From assembly GCA_002368715.1 (NCBI GenBank), contig DFEO01000048.1, positions 1 to 24,519 on the forward strand: DNA of 24,519 nucleotides. The letters are read 5' to 3'. This DNA comes from Ruminococcus sp. UBA3800. GTDB lineage: Bacteria; Bacillota; Clostridia; Oscillospirales; Ruminococcaceae. Within the stretch, counting starts at the first letter, position 1. Each line of letters starts with the position of its first letter. Positions 15,259-23,012 of this stretch are shown here, one piece after another. The notes under the pieces were generated by a model. It saw only the letters and a list, made by a program, of their open reading frames with translations, made no database searches and was not told the origin of the DNA. Both the position numbers and the translations under genes were made by a program.

Positions 15259-16200
15259 ATGAATGAAAAGGTAAAGCTTCTGGTGGAGAACATAGAGAAG
15301 GTCATTGTCGGAAAGACCGAGCCTGTTCTCAGGATAATCACGGCTATGCTCTGCGGCGGTCATGTGCTTATCGAGGACGTTCCCGGTGTGGGAAAAACAC
15401 AGCTGGTCTCGGCGCTTGCAAAGTCGGTGGACGGCAAATTCAACCGTATCCAGCTGACCCCTGATGTTATGCCCTCGGATATCGTGGGCTTCTCGATGGT
15501 GGACACGAACACTCACGAGCTCGTTTACCGTGAGGGCGCAGCTATGTGTAATTTTCTTTTGGCCGACGAGATAAACAGAGCGTCGCCGAAGTCCCAGTCC
15601 AGCCTTCTGGAGGTCATGGAGGAAAGACAGATATCAGTAGACGGCACCACCCATGTTCTGCCAAGACCCTTTATGGTGCTTGCCACCCAGAACCCTGTCG
15701 AGACCTACGGCACCTATCATCTGCCCGAGGCTCAGATGGACAGGTTCCTTATGAAGATATCAATGGGCTATCCCGATTATGAGGCTGAGCTGGACATTAT
15801 GTCCAGAGCTGAGGATGCGGATTTCGGAAAGAATGTTCAGGCTGTTATGACCCTTGACGATATAACGGCTCTTATGGGCTATGCCGAGGCTGTGACCGCC
15901 GAGCCGAATATAAGAAGATATATCCTTAGCCTTGTCACGGCAACGAGAATGTCAGACCTTGTAAAGCTGGGCGTTTCTCCGAGAGGAAGTATAGCGCTGC
16001 TAAGAGCGTCAAAGGCTTATGCTTTCACAATGGGAAGAAGCTTTGTTACCCCCGATGATGTGAAGGCTGTTATGACAGATGTTCTTGCTCACAGGCTGAT
16101 GCTTTCGCCAAAGGGCAAATCCGCTTTTCCTGACGAAAGAGCAGTGCTCGAGCATATCGCTCTCAGTGTCAAATCTCCCGACGAGATAATGGCACGGTGA
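15259..16200 (+). CDS. MoxR-family AAA+ ATPase
   Basis: A 313-residue AAA+ ATPase. Walker A is GVGKT at 43-47, Walker B is FLLADE at 99-104 followed by the MoxR-typical INRASPKSQSSLLEVMEE run, and ATQNP near residue 145 is the sensor 1 region. MoxR ATPases act as chaperone-like factors that mature or load partner proteins, often von Willebrand A or DUF58 proteins made from the same operon. Here the DUF58 protein and a membrane transglutaminase follow directly, the classic three-gene arrangement. The client is probably one of these neighbours. The protein is cytoplasmic and has a strong GGGAGG site. Confidence 0.94.
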   Translation: MNEKVKLLVENIEKVIVGKTEPVLRIITAMLCGGHVLIEDVPGVGKTQLVSALAKSVDGKFNRIQLTPDVMPSDIVGFSMVDTNTHELVYREGAAMCNFLLADEINRASPKSQSSLLEVMEERQISVDGTTHVLPRPFMVLATQNPVETYGTYHLPEAQMDRFLMKISMGYPDYEAELDIMSRAEDADFGKNVQAVMTLDDITALMGYAEAVTAEPNIRRYILSLVTATRMSDLVKLGVSPRGSIALLRASKAYAFTMGRSFVTPDDVKAVMTDVLAHRLMLSPKGKSAFPDERAVLEHIALSVKSPDEIMAR

Positions 16201-16237
16201 CTTTTTACGGAACGTTTTTAAAAAGGGGTGAGGACGG

Positions 16238-17404
16238 ATGAAAAATGCAATAGGCTATCTTGGCTGCGGCCTGATAGCTTTGTTCGTTGCATATTTTATA
16301 AATGCTTCGGGCGGCGTTCTGCTGCTGCAGCTTCTGACACTCGGTTTTTTGCTGTCCTGCCTCATATATGTGCTCACGAAAAAGCGTCTGCGCTGTTCTG
16401 TATCGGCCGCATCCGATGTGGCGAACAAGAACGAGCAGTTTGAGCTGGAGATAAGCCTCAGTTCGGGCATCTTCCCGCTCCCTACCGCAATGGCGGAGCT
16501 CACTGTCGGCACCACCGACAACCTTGAAGTGGTGGGAAGCAGACAGATAAGCGCTGTCGTTATGTCGAAGCGGCCCTCCGTTATAAAGGTCGTGATAAAG
16601 GCCGTGGGCTGTACCACAGGCTCGGTATTCATTGAAAAATGCGTTATACATGACTATCTGGGTATAGCCCACACCGAGGTGACTGCTTCACTTGGGGCGC
16701 AGCCCGTATACATAAAGGTGCTGCCGAATATCCCCGAAACGGGCGGTCAGAAAGAGGTGCTGCGCTCGACCGCCGAGAATTCTTCATTTGACGACAAGGA
16801 CGAAACCGAAACGAATGAAACTTCGCTGACGCCCACGGGATTTCCGGGGTTCGAGCACAGAGATTACATCCCGGGCGATTCGCTCAAGCGCATAAACTGG
16901 AAGCTCTCGACAAAAAAAGAAGGACTGCTGGTGCGCCTTGATGAAAAGGTGGCGTCATCCAGCCAGATGTTCATACTGGATATACCCCGTGGAGATATGT
17001 TCGGCGGAGTGTATATGAAAAATATCGACACCACCGTGGAAGCGGCTCTGGCTATGCTTGATATGCTTGTAAGAGAGGGCTTTGAGTGCGGCTTTGTATA
17101 TTTTTGCGGCGGCGTGTGGAAAAAGGCCGATATCAAGCAGTACGGCGATGTGACAGCTCTTCAGGAGGATCTGGCGCAGCTCACTGCTTATCCCGAGGAT
17201 GTTCGCTTTGCCTATGGTGAACTTGGCAAGAGCACACCGCCTGTGTGCTTCTCCTCCTGTATGGAGAATATGCCCGGCGAGCTTGCGGCACTTCTGGAGC
17301 ATACAGGCGGGTCGTATGTTTTTACAAAGCTGAGCGGTATAAAAAAAGTTGCCAACAATGTGTGGCTTGCAGATGATAACTATGAATTTGAAAGGCTGAG
17401 CTAA
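16238..17404 (+). CDS. DUF58 domain membrane-anchored protein
   Basis: A 388-residue protein with two N-terminal membrane helices (about 5-22 and 26-45), then an extracytoplasmic or cytoplasmic beta-rich part, and the DUF58 core with RDYIPGDSLKRINWKLSTKK starting at residue 208. DUF58 proteins have a von Willebrand A-like fold and sit next to MoxR ATPases in very many bacteria; their function is thought to be in envelope assembly or stress but is not settled. ATG 16238 is preceded by an AAAGGGGTGAGG purine stretch. The gap to moxR is 37 bases and to the transglutaminase gene 30 bases, both without terminators. Confidence 0.9.
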   Translation: MKNAIGYLGCGLIALFVAYFINASGGVLLLQLLTLGFLLSCLIYVLTKKRLRCSVSAASDVANKNEQFELEISLSSGIFPLPTAMAELTVGTTDNLEVVGSRQISAVVMSKRPSVIKVVIKAVGCTTGSVFIEKCVIHDYLGIAHTEVTASLGAQPVYIKVLPNIPETGGQKEVLRSTAENSSFDDKDETETNETSLTPTGFPGFEHRDYIPGDSLKRINWKLSTKKEGLLVRLDEKVASSSQMFILDIPRGDMFGGVYMKNIDTTVEAALAMLDMLVREGFECGFVYFCGGVWKKADIKQYGDVTALQEDLAQLTAYPEDVRFAYGELGKSTPPVCFSSCMENMPGELAALLEHTGGSYVFTKLSGIKKVANNVWLADDNYEFERLS

Positions 17405-17434
17405 CAGCCGCCAAAAGGAAAGGAGGCGGGCATA

Positions 17435-19639
17435 TTGAACAGGATAAGGACCAACATACTTCAGGCACTGTCAAGATATGCTCTGCCTATCCTTTATATC
17501 ACGGTCATAATGCGCCTTATCATCGACACCTATATGCCGGATGATATAACCTATTACACCCTTGTGTGTGTGGTGTCGGAGACAGCTCTTTTTGCGCTGT
17601 TTGAATGGCTGAAATCAAAGAAGATACTAAGAGCGGTCGTTTACTTGGTGATGGCGGCGCTGGTCGGAGCCGTGTTCACGATGTTTATAAATGCGGGCTT
17701 CGAGGCTTCACGAAAAAGCTATATGGACTGGTTCTATGTGGACGCACAGACCGTGGGAAGAGTCGATCAGTATTTCTACGGCACCACTATCTTCATGGCG
17801 TTTTTCCTGACCTCGATAGTCTATTACTTCACTATGGTGCGCTACCGTGCCTCGGGAACTATGCTGGCTATGCTTTATCCGCTGTTCATCTATGCCAAGC
17901 GTGCGGACTCCATCCCCGAGCTGGAGCTGACGGTGCTTATAACCGTGTTCCTCGCACTTATGGTCCATTCAAGGCTCATGACTGCCGAAAACAAGAGCAG
18001 GGTGATGGTCAACCGCCAGTATGCGGCGGCAGTTGCGCTGTTTGTGGCTGTGGTGGGTGCTGTCACGATGTTTCTGCCTTCAACGACGGCAAAGTCCAAG
18101 CTGGAGGCCGACAAGACCTATTTCGACCTGACCTTCAGAAACAATTCCAATTATGACGATCTGAGCGATCTGTCGTCGCTGCGTTTCGGATCCAATGATG
18201 AGGGTGTCGAGCTTTTCAGAATGGCGACCGACAGCAAGGACCCTATCCATTATCTCAGACGTCAGGGCTTTGACCGCATTATCGAGAACGAGCGCTGGGA
18301 AGAGGACAGAGACTTCAACGACAACTTCAACCTCGAGAATATGCACTATTCCCAGAACGAGCTCAATTCTTCTTACTTTATGTATGAGACGATGCAGAAG
18401 CTTGCAAAGACGGGAAGATATACCGATCTCGGGCTGGATGCGAAATACTATCCCGATGACCTCTATTCGGAGTCGTTCATGATGCACCTCTACACTATGG
18501 AGGAGTTCTCGCCGAGATATATGCCGGCACCGATAACCGTGGATTCGAGAACTATCGAGGAGCATTATAAGATACCTCACGGAGAGATCTATCCCAAGGC
18601 TATCTATGATAATCAGGAAGCGCCGGAGCTCAATTTCAGCTTTGACTATTTCTCCGACGAGGACGATGCGGGCCGCCTTGCACAGGAGCAGGGACTCAGC
18701 CAGACAGACTTTTTACACATACTCGATGCGGCTGTGGAAAACGGCGACCTTGAGCCCGAGGTGGCTTCAAATGTCACAAAGCTTCTAGGATACTATACCG
18801 ACCTTAGCGGCTATGCTCCCAGCAAGAAGCTGACAAAGCTTTCCGAGGATATAACCAAGGACTGTGAGACCGATTATGACAAGGCTAAGGCTATCGAGCA
18901 CTATTTCGAGGAGAGCGGCTTCCGCTATGACAAGGAATATGTGCCCAGCGATGAGTCGATAGACTATTTCCTCTTTGATTCAAAGCGTGGCAGCTGCACC
19001 AGCTATGCCACCTCGATGACGCTGATAGCAAGGCTTACGGGACTGCCGGCAAGATATGTCGAGGGGTTTGCGGCATTTGACCGTGACAAGAACGGCGAGT
19101 ATATCATCCGTGACAGCCACGCCCATGCATGGGTGGAGGTCTATATCTCGGGCTATGGCTGGATGACATTCGACCCGACGCCTGCATCCTATCAGCTGGA
19201 GTCACAGGAGCAGGGCAGCAGCTATGACTTCTCGTGGATACTTAAATATCTTGGCAGGATAGCTGTGGTCATCGGCGTTGTTATAGTTATCGTGTTTGTG
19301 CTGCTGCTTGACCTTATCATTGAGATGTGCTTCAGGATATCGCTCAGGTTCAAAAACAACACCGAGCGCATCCTCAGGCTTTACAGGCGCACACTCAGGC
19401 TTCTGGAGGCTTCCTCAGGCAAGAAGCTCTCGGGCTTCACACCTCATGAGCTGCTGGAGTTTATGAAGGACAAGCGTGGTGCCGAGCTGAGCGTCGTTAT
19501 CGAGCTGTTTGAGTACACCTGCTTTGGCGGCCACGAGCCGACCGATGAGGAATGGCAAAAAGCCTACTCGGTATACAAGGAGGAGTTCAAAAAGCTGAGA
19601 AGGCAGAAGACTCAAAAGCCGGACGAAGCCGTGACCTGA
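17435..19639 (+). CDS. Membrane transglutaminase-like protein, TTG start
   Basis: A 734-residue protein starting at TTG 17435, eight bases after AAAGGAGG; the next in-frame ATG would remove the first helix. About six membrane helices occupy residues 10-210, an outside domain follows, then the transglutaminase-like core with the triad Cys521 (GSCTSYA), His564 (HAWVEVY) and Asp580 (FDPTPA). Another membrane helix lies near 605-630, and the last 100 residues form a cytoplasmic tail similar to the DUF4129 region of this family. Such TgpA-like proteins are found with MoxR and DUF58 and probably act as proteases or cross-linking enzymes at the cell surface; the substrate is unknown. It is the last gene of the operon, before a strong terminator. 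Confidence 0.9.
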   Translation: MNRIRTNILQALSRYALPILYITVIMRLIIDTYMPDDITYYTLVCVVSETALFALFEWLKSKKILRAVVYLVMAALVGAVFTMFINAGFEASRKSYMDWFYVDAQTVGRVDQYFYGTTIFMAFFLTSIVYYFTMVRYRASGTMLAMLYPLFIYAKRADSIPELELTVLITVFLALMVHSRLMTAENKSRVMVNRQYAAAVALFVAVVGAVTMFLPSTTAKSKLEADKTYFDLTFRNNSNYDDLSDLSSLRFGSNDEGVELFRMATDSKDPIHYLRRQGFDRIIENERWEEDRDFNDNFNLENMHYSQNELNSSYFMYETMQKLAKTGRYTDLGLDAKYYPDDLYSESFMMHLYTMEEFSPRYMPAPITVDSRTIEEHYKIPHGEIYPKAIYDNQEAPELNFSFDYFSDEDDAGRLAQEQGLSQTDFLHILDAAVENGDLEPEVASNVTKLLGYYTDLSGYAPSKKLTKLSEDITKDCETDYDKAKAIEHYFEESGFRYDKEYVPSDESIDYFLFDSKRGSCTSYATSMTLIARLTGLPARYVEGFAAFDRDKNGEYIIRDSHAHAWVEVYISGYGWMTFDPTPASYQLESQEQGSSYDFSWILKYLGRIAVVIGVVIVIVFVLLLDLIIEMCFRISLRFKNNTERILRLYRRTLRLLEASSGKKLSGFTPHELLEFMKDKRGAELSVVIELFEYTCFGGHEPTDEEWQKAYSVYKEEFKKLRRQKTQKPDEAVT

Positions 19640-19661
19640 TGACGGCAGAAATAATAGCAAT

Positions 19662-19696
19662 AAAAGGTATCGCTCTTTTTGAACGATACCTTTTTT
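19662..19696. terminator. Terminator of the moxR operon, also usable by the convergent gene
   Basis: An 11-pair stem (19662-19672 with 19684-19694) with an 11-base loop, followed by TTTTTT at 19691-19696. A further nine-base arm pair (19645-19653 with 19700-19708) surrounds it. The stop of the minus-strand membrane-protein gene is at 19699-19701, so the hairpin probably ends both convergent transcripts; the minus-strand T-run is shorter. Confidence 0.88.
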
Positions 19697-19698
19697 GT

Positions 19699-20085
19699 CT
19701 ATTTCTGCGGCGAACACAGAGCTCCGGCCGCTCCGGCGACCACAGCGAGTATCACCTTGGTCGTAAGCGAAAGCGCTCCCGATGCGTGGCTCATAAGAGT
19801 CCCCGTTATCATCAGCAGGATCAGTGCCCCCAGTGCAAAGACTATCCCTATGACAGCGCTGCTCCTGTTCTCGAACGCGGCTCCCGCCGAGCCTGCAAAA
19901 TAGCAGCACACACAGATGAACACCGCAGACACTGCTGTAAGTATGAGGCTGCCGGCGTCGAATTTTGAAAGCAGCCACCCGAACACAAAGACCGAGATGA
20001 CCACTGCCGCCGCTCCGGTCAATGCCGCAGCGACAGCCTGGCCTGATGTTGGTTTTAATGCCTTTTTTTCTCTTTTATGTCGCAT
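19699..20085 (-). CDS. Small four-helix membrane protein (TIGR04086-like)
   Basis: A 128-residue protein with a basic start (MRHKREKKALK) and four closely spaced hydrophobic segments at about 16-40, 44-66, 75-97 and 103-124, joined by very short loops. Length, topology and Ala/Gly-rich helices fit the TIGR04086 family of uncharacterised clostridial membrane proteins, but no motif makes this certain. The ATG is preceded by GGAGAG seven bases upstream. It stands alone, convergent with the moxR operon and divergent from the GHL10 lipoprotein gene. Function unknown. Confidence 0.7.
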   Translation of the reverse strand: MRHKREKKALKPTSGQAVAAALTGAAAVVISVFVFGWLLSKFDAGSLILTAVSAVFICVCCYFAGSAGAAFENRSSAVIGIVFALGALILLMITGTLMSHASGALSLTTKVILAVVAGAAGALCSPQK

Positions 20086-20105
20086 AATATCTCTCCAGCT
20101 CAGAT

Positions 20106-20134
20106 TTGCCGACCTCGGCCGGCAATAGTATTAT
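20106..20134 (+). promoter_or_regulatory. Possible promoter of the GHL10 lipoprotein gene
   Basis: TTGCCG at 20106-20111 and TATTAT at 20129-20134 have a 17-base spacer (four and five matches to consensus). The -35 box and spacer include an inverted repeat, TTGCCG with CGGCAA, which could bind a regulator or just be chance. Transcription would start near 20141, which excludes the in-frame ATG at 20077. Confidence 0.45.
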
Positions 20135-20208
20135 ATGTGAATAATCTTCGGTTAATGACAATACAATGTTATCAGGCCAAGCGCCGAGAATCAAAAACGG
20201 AGGATATT

Positions 20209-21438
20209 ATGAAAACTGCCAAACTTTTTATTTTTGCCATAGCGTCTGCTGTTATGCTTTCGTCCTGCGGACAGACGGCCGCAGCACCTGAGAACAAAAC
20301 GAACATACCCCTTGCCAGAAGCTCGCCCCTGCCCACAGTGACAGTGTCCTGTCAGGAAAAAGCGGACGAGACTGTGCGTGCGGTGTGGATATCATATATC
20401 GACCTGGCGACCATACTTACCTCGGATGAGGCTGCTTTCAGGAGCGGCTTTCTTGCGATGTGTGAAAACTGCAAACGGACAGGGCTTAATACCTTGTTTG
20501 TCCATGTGCGTGCGTTCGGAGATGCGTTTTACCGCTCTTCGCTGTTTCCGCCATCTTATCTTGTGCCAAGGGATGAAACGGGGGACATCCTCTTTGACCC
20601 TCTGGAAATAATGACCGACACCGCCCATTCGTGCGGACTGAAGCTCCATGCCTGGATAAATCCGCTTCGATTGCAGACCGAGGATGAGCTTGCGGCTTTG
20701 CCCGATGATTATAAGACAGCACAGTGGTATGCCGACGGCAGCGGCAGGGTGGATGCTGCGCAGGGTGACACCCATCTTTGGCTCGACCCCTCCCACGAGG
20801 ATGTTCGCTCGTTTATAGCCGAGGGTGCTGCCGAGATATGCAGCGGCTACGATGTGGACGGCATTCATTACGATGACTATTTTTACCCCACTACCGATGA
20901 AGCCTTTGATGCGGAGAGCTTTGTGCCCGGGGACGAGGATAAGTCGCTTGACGAATACCGCCTGGGGTGCGTGTCAGATATGTGCTCACAGATATATAAG
21001 GCGGTCAAGGCTGTTGATGAGGACATAGTGGTAAGCATATCACCGCAGGGAAATATGGAGAACAACTATGAATATCTCTATGCAGATGTGAAGCGCTGGC
21101 TTTGCGAGGACGGCTTCTGTGATTATCTTGTCCCGCAGATCTATTACAGCTATGACAACAGCGTGAAGCCTTATCTGGAAACACTGCTGCAATGGCGTGA
21201 TATCAACAGGGACAAGCCGCTCATCATAGGTCTTGCGGCATATAAGGTCGGCACCGAGGACGGCTTCCCAAGCGGCGAGGGCATACTTTCAAAGCAGGCA
21301 CAGGACGCTGTCGGGAACGGTTGTCAGGGCTATGCTCTTTATAACTACATAAGCCTGTTTGACGGCTCGGAGCAGATGGGCGATGAAACGAGGCGTCTTT
21401 CAAGCCTTGCAGACAAAAAAGAACAGACCGGAGACTGA
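20209..21438 (+). CDS. GHL10-family (DUF187, YngK-like) glycosidase-like lipoprotein
   Basis: A 409-residue exported lipoprotein. Signal peptide residues 1-19 end in the lipobox LSSC with Cys20. The rest is a TIM-barrel of the GHL10 (family 10 glycosyl hydrolase-like, DUF187) type: RAVWISYIDLATIL near 59-72 opens strand 1, TLFVHVRAFGDAFY near 98-111 strand 2, LKLHAWINPLR near 145-155 strand 3, and VDGIHYDDYF near 220-229 holds the acidic residues usual at the active site. Members are suspected to cleave peptidoglycan or other surface glycans, but few have been tested. An in-frame ATG at 20077 would add 44 residues and bury the signal peptide; GGAGG seven bases before 20209 and the clear signal sequence decide for the shorter form. 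Confidence 0.88.
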   Translation: MKTAKLFIFAIASAVMLSSCGQTAAAPENKTNIPLARSSPLPTVTVSCQEKADETVRAVWISYIDLATILTSDEAAFRSGFLAMCENCKRTGLNTLFVHVRAFGDAFYRSSLFPPSYLVPRDETGDILFDPLEIMTDTAHSCGLKLHAWINPLRLQTEDELAALPDDYKTAQWYADGSGRVDAAQGDTHLWLDPSHEDVRSFIAEGAAEICSGYDVDGIHYDDYFYPTTDEAFDAESFVPGDEDKSLDEYRLGCVSDMCSQIYKAVKAVDEDIVVSISPQGNMENNYEYLYADVKRWLCEDGFCDYLVPQIYYSYDNSVKPYLETLLQWRDINRDKPLIIGLAAYKVGTEDGFPSGEGILSKQAQDAVGNGCQGYALYNYISLFDGSEQMGDETRRLSSLADKKEQTGD

Positions 21439-21452
21439 ACCGGCCTGCTCTT
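21415..21452 (-). terminator. Minus-strand terminator overlapping the 3' end of the GHL10 gene
   Basis: Read on the minus strand, 21452-21440 pairs with 21431-21419 over 13 positions (two G-T wobbles, no mismatch) around an eight-base loop and is followed by six T. On the plus strand the same pairs become A-C mismatches and no T-run follows, so the element belongs to a minus-strand transcript. There is no recognised minus-strand gene between it and the terminator at 21635-21666. Confidence 0.75.
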
Positions 21453-21634
21453 CTGATAAAAGGAAATATGTATTTATGAATAGCGTCATCCGCTTTGTTG
21501 TTAGACGGAAGCTTTTAAAAGAGTCGGGGCTTTTGCCCCTGAGCTTTCGAGGTGCTCCTCTGACCTTGTATATATAATACACGGCAAATATGTTGGATTT
21601 ATGAAAGCAAGCAGAAAACGGGCTGAAAAGAAGA
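21440..21634 (-). ncRNA. Candidate small RNA or structured relic (unidentified)
   Basis: No convincing gene lies here, yet the minus strand holds several local hairpins: GAGG-AGCA-CCTC (around 21551-21562), GGGGC-AAAA-GCCCC (around 21526-21539) and the terminator at 21415-21452. A TATTAT box lies on the minus strand at 21579-21574, though with a poor -35. A transcript of about 110-150 bases ending at the terminator would be plausible. It does not match the patterns I know for 6S, SRP, tmRNA, RNase P or common riboswitches. It could also be a decayed gene or a backup terminator region of the metallophosphoesterase gene. Confidence 0.25.
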
Positions 21635-21666
21635 TGCGCTCCGTGTGAGGACCTTCACGGAGCGCA
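21635..21666 (-). terminator. Terminator of the metallophosphoesterase gene
   Basis: An 11-pair perfect stem (21635-21645 with 21656-21666) with a ten-base loop lies four bases after the stop codon on the minus strand and is followed by a T-rich TCTTCTTTT tail. The plus-strand side also has a T-rich stretch (TCTTATTTATT), so it may stop GHL10 transcripts too, for which no other good plus-strand terminator is seen. Confidence 0.8.
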
Positions 21667-21670
21667 GATC

Positions 21671-22861
21671 TTATTTATTGAATGAAATATCCAGAACAGC
21701 TATCTCGGCTATGGAGCCGACCCTCATAAACGGGCCGTAAACGCCGACTCCTGAGGTGACGAGGGAATACATATCGCCTTTTTTTATCATTCCGTATGGG
21801 TTTTCCCACATAAAGTGTACAGGCACTGTCAGCGGGAAAAACTGTCCGTCATGCGTGTGTCCCGAAAAGACGATGTCTGCACCTGCCTTTTCGGTCTCCT
21901 CCAGTTCGTTTGGTTCATGGGCGATAACGAACACGGGCTTTGTTTTGTCAATGTCTTTGGTCAGGTCTTCGATGCTTTCTCGTTTGCCGTCGGGAGTACC
22001 GACCTTTTCGCCGTCACGTCTGCCCACAAGATAAAACTTGTCGTCGACAAGCACCGTTTCGTCAGTAAGCAGCTTCACGCCGCATTTGTCCATAAAGTCA
22101 TACATACCCCTGGCATTCTCCTGCTTGCCGTCATAGCGGAAGGTAAAGCCCATAAGTATCTTCTCTTCAATGTCGTGGTTGCCAAACACAGCATAGGTGC
22201 CATAGCTGCTCTCTATTGAACGAAAGGCTGCGGCTATCCTGTCGGGGTCGTCAAGATCCTTATAGCTGTTGTCAAAGATGTCGCCTGCAAACAGGACGAT
22301 ATCGGGGTGCTGTTCGTTGATGCGCTGAGCCATCTGTTCTATCTGGTCGGCACCGATAGCGTAGCCCATATGTGTGTCTGCGATAAGGACGACCCTCAGT
22401 GCAGGCAGGTTGCCGCAGGCTTTATCCACCTCGGCGGTGTAGGCGGTGACACGGATATGTCTTGCGTTCATAAAGCCGTAAACACAGGTCACGGCAGCCG
22501 CAATGGCTATTATCCCACCCACGGAAACTATCCCCACACGGGAGAACAGCTTTGTGTTTTTAAGCTTTGTGTGCCTTGCGATAAGGCTGATAATGTCAAA
22601 CAGCGCTATGAACAAAAGCAGATACAGAAGTATCCCTATCCAGTAAGTGGAGTAGCGCCTTATCACAACAGTAACCGCATTCTTCGGCAGAACGAACACT
22701 ATCAGAGGAGTGAGCGACGACACGCAGAACCACAGCGCAATAGGATATTTGAAGCGTTTCCAGTCAAAAACATGGTGGCAGTTTTTTATCCAGTAGAAAA
22801 ACCGCAGCAGCACATAGACAACAGCTGCCAGATAAAGCGGCAGCAAAAACAGAAAGATCAT
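21671..22861 (-). CDS. Membrane-anchored metallophosphoesterase (YkuE/YaeI-like)
   Basis: A 396-residue protein with about four N-terminal membrane helices (roughly 2-24, 38-58, 70-95 and 107-128), then a calcineurin-like phosphoesterase domain. Metal-binding motifs are in the standard order: ADTHMG, GDIFDN, GNHD, HEPNE and SGHTHDGQ. Such proteins commonly hydrolyse phosphodiesters or pyrophosphates of lipids at the membrane, for example UDP-diacylglucosamine-like substrates; the substrate here is unknown. A longer frame reaches 22945, but ATG 22861 follows GGAGG by seven bases and the promoter at 22893-22921 lies inside the extension, so the shorter form is correct. Divergent from the SpoIID-like gene. 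Confidence 0.9.
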   Translation of the reverse strand: MIFLFLLPLYLAAVVYVLLRFFYWIKNCHHVFDWKRFKYPIALWFCVSSLTPLIVFVLPKNAVTVVIRRYSTYWIGILLYLLLFIALFDIISLIARHTKLKNTKLFSRVGIVSVGGIIAIAAAVTCVYGFMNARHIRVTAYTAEVDKACGNLPALRVVLIADTHMGYAIGADQIEQMAQRINEQHPDIVLFAGDIFDNSYKDLDDPDRIAAAFRSIESSYGTYAVFGNHDIEEKILMGFTFRYDGKQENARGMYDFMDKCGVKLLTDETVLVDDKFYLVGRRDGEKVGTPDGKRESIEDLTKDIDKTKPVFVIAHEPNELEETEKAGADIVFSGHTHDGQFFPLTVPVHFMWENPYGMIKKGDMYSLVTSGVGVYGPFMRVGSIAEIAVLDISFNK

Positions 22862-22892
22862 AATCAAGCCTCCGTAAAAATCAGACATATAG

Positions 22893-22921
22893 ATTATATC
22901 ACAGATTTTTGCGATTGTAAA
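22893..22921 (-). promoter_or_regulatory. Sigma-A promoter of the metallophosphoesterase gene
   Basis: On the minus strand TTTACA (22921-22916) and TATAAT (22898-22893) are 17 bases apart. Transcription should begin near 22886, about 25 bases before the start codon. Confidence 0.88.
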
Positions 22922-22952
22922 TAGAATTATTAGGCTATGCTGCAAATTTCGC

Positions 22953-22981
22953 CCTGTTGTGCGCTTTGTTCGGGTTATAAT
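22953..22981 (+). promoter_or_regulatory. Possible promoter of the SpoIID-like gene
   Basis: A perfect TATAAT is at 22976-22981, but the -35 region at 22953-22958 (CCTGTT) is poor, so the promoter may need an activator or another sigma factor. Transcription would begin near 22988, leaving about 25 bases before ATG 23013. Confidence 0.4.
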
Positions 22982-23012
22982 CTAACCATCAAGGCAAACA
23001 GGAAGTGACATT

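Noticed and set aside
21476..21577. Plus-strand 33-codon frame behind the GHL10 gene
   Set aside because: Only a weak AAAGG lies upstream at a poor distance, there is no promoter, the product is unrecognised, and the region is better explained by RNA structure on the minus strand.
21440..21634. 6S RNA, SRP RNA or tmRNA
   Set aside because: No long rod-like pairing, no SRP tetraloop domain, no tRNA-like ends or tag reading frame are visible.
22862..22945. N-terminal extension of the metallophosphoesterase
   Set aside because: A near-perfect promoter lies within it, and GGAGG precedes ATG 22861 at the right distance.
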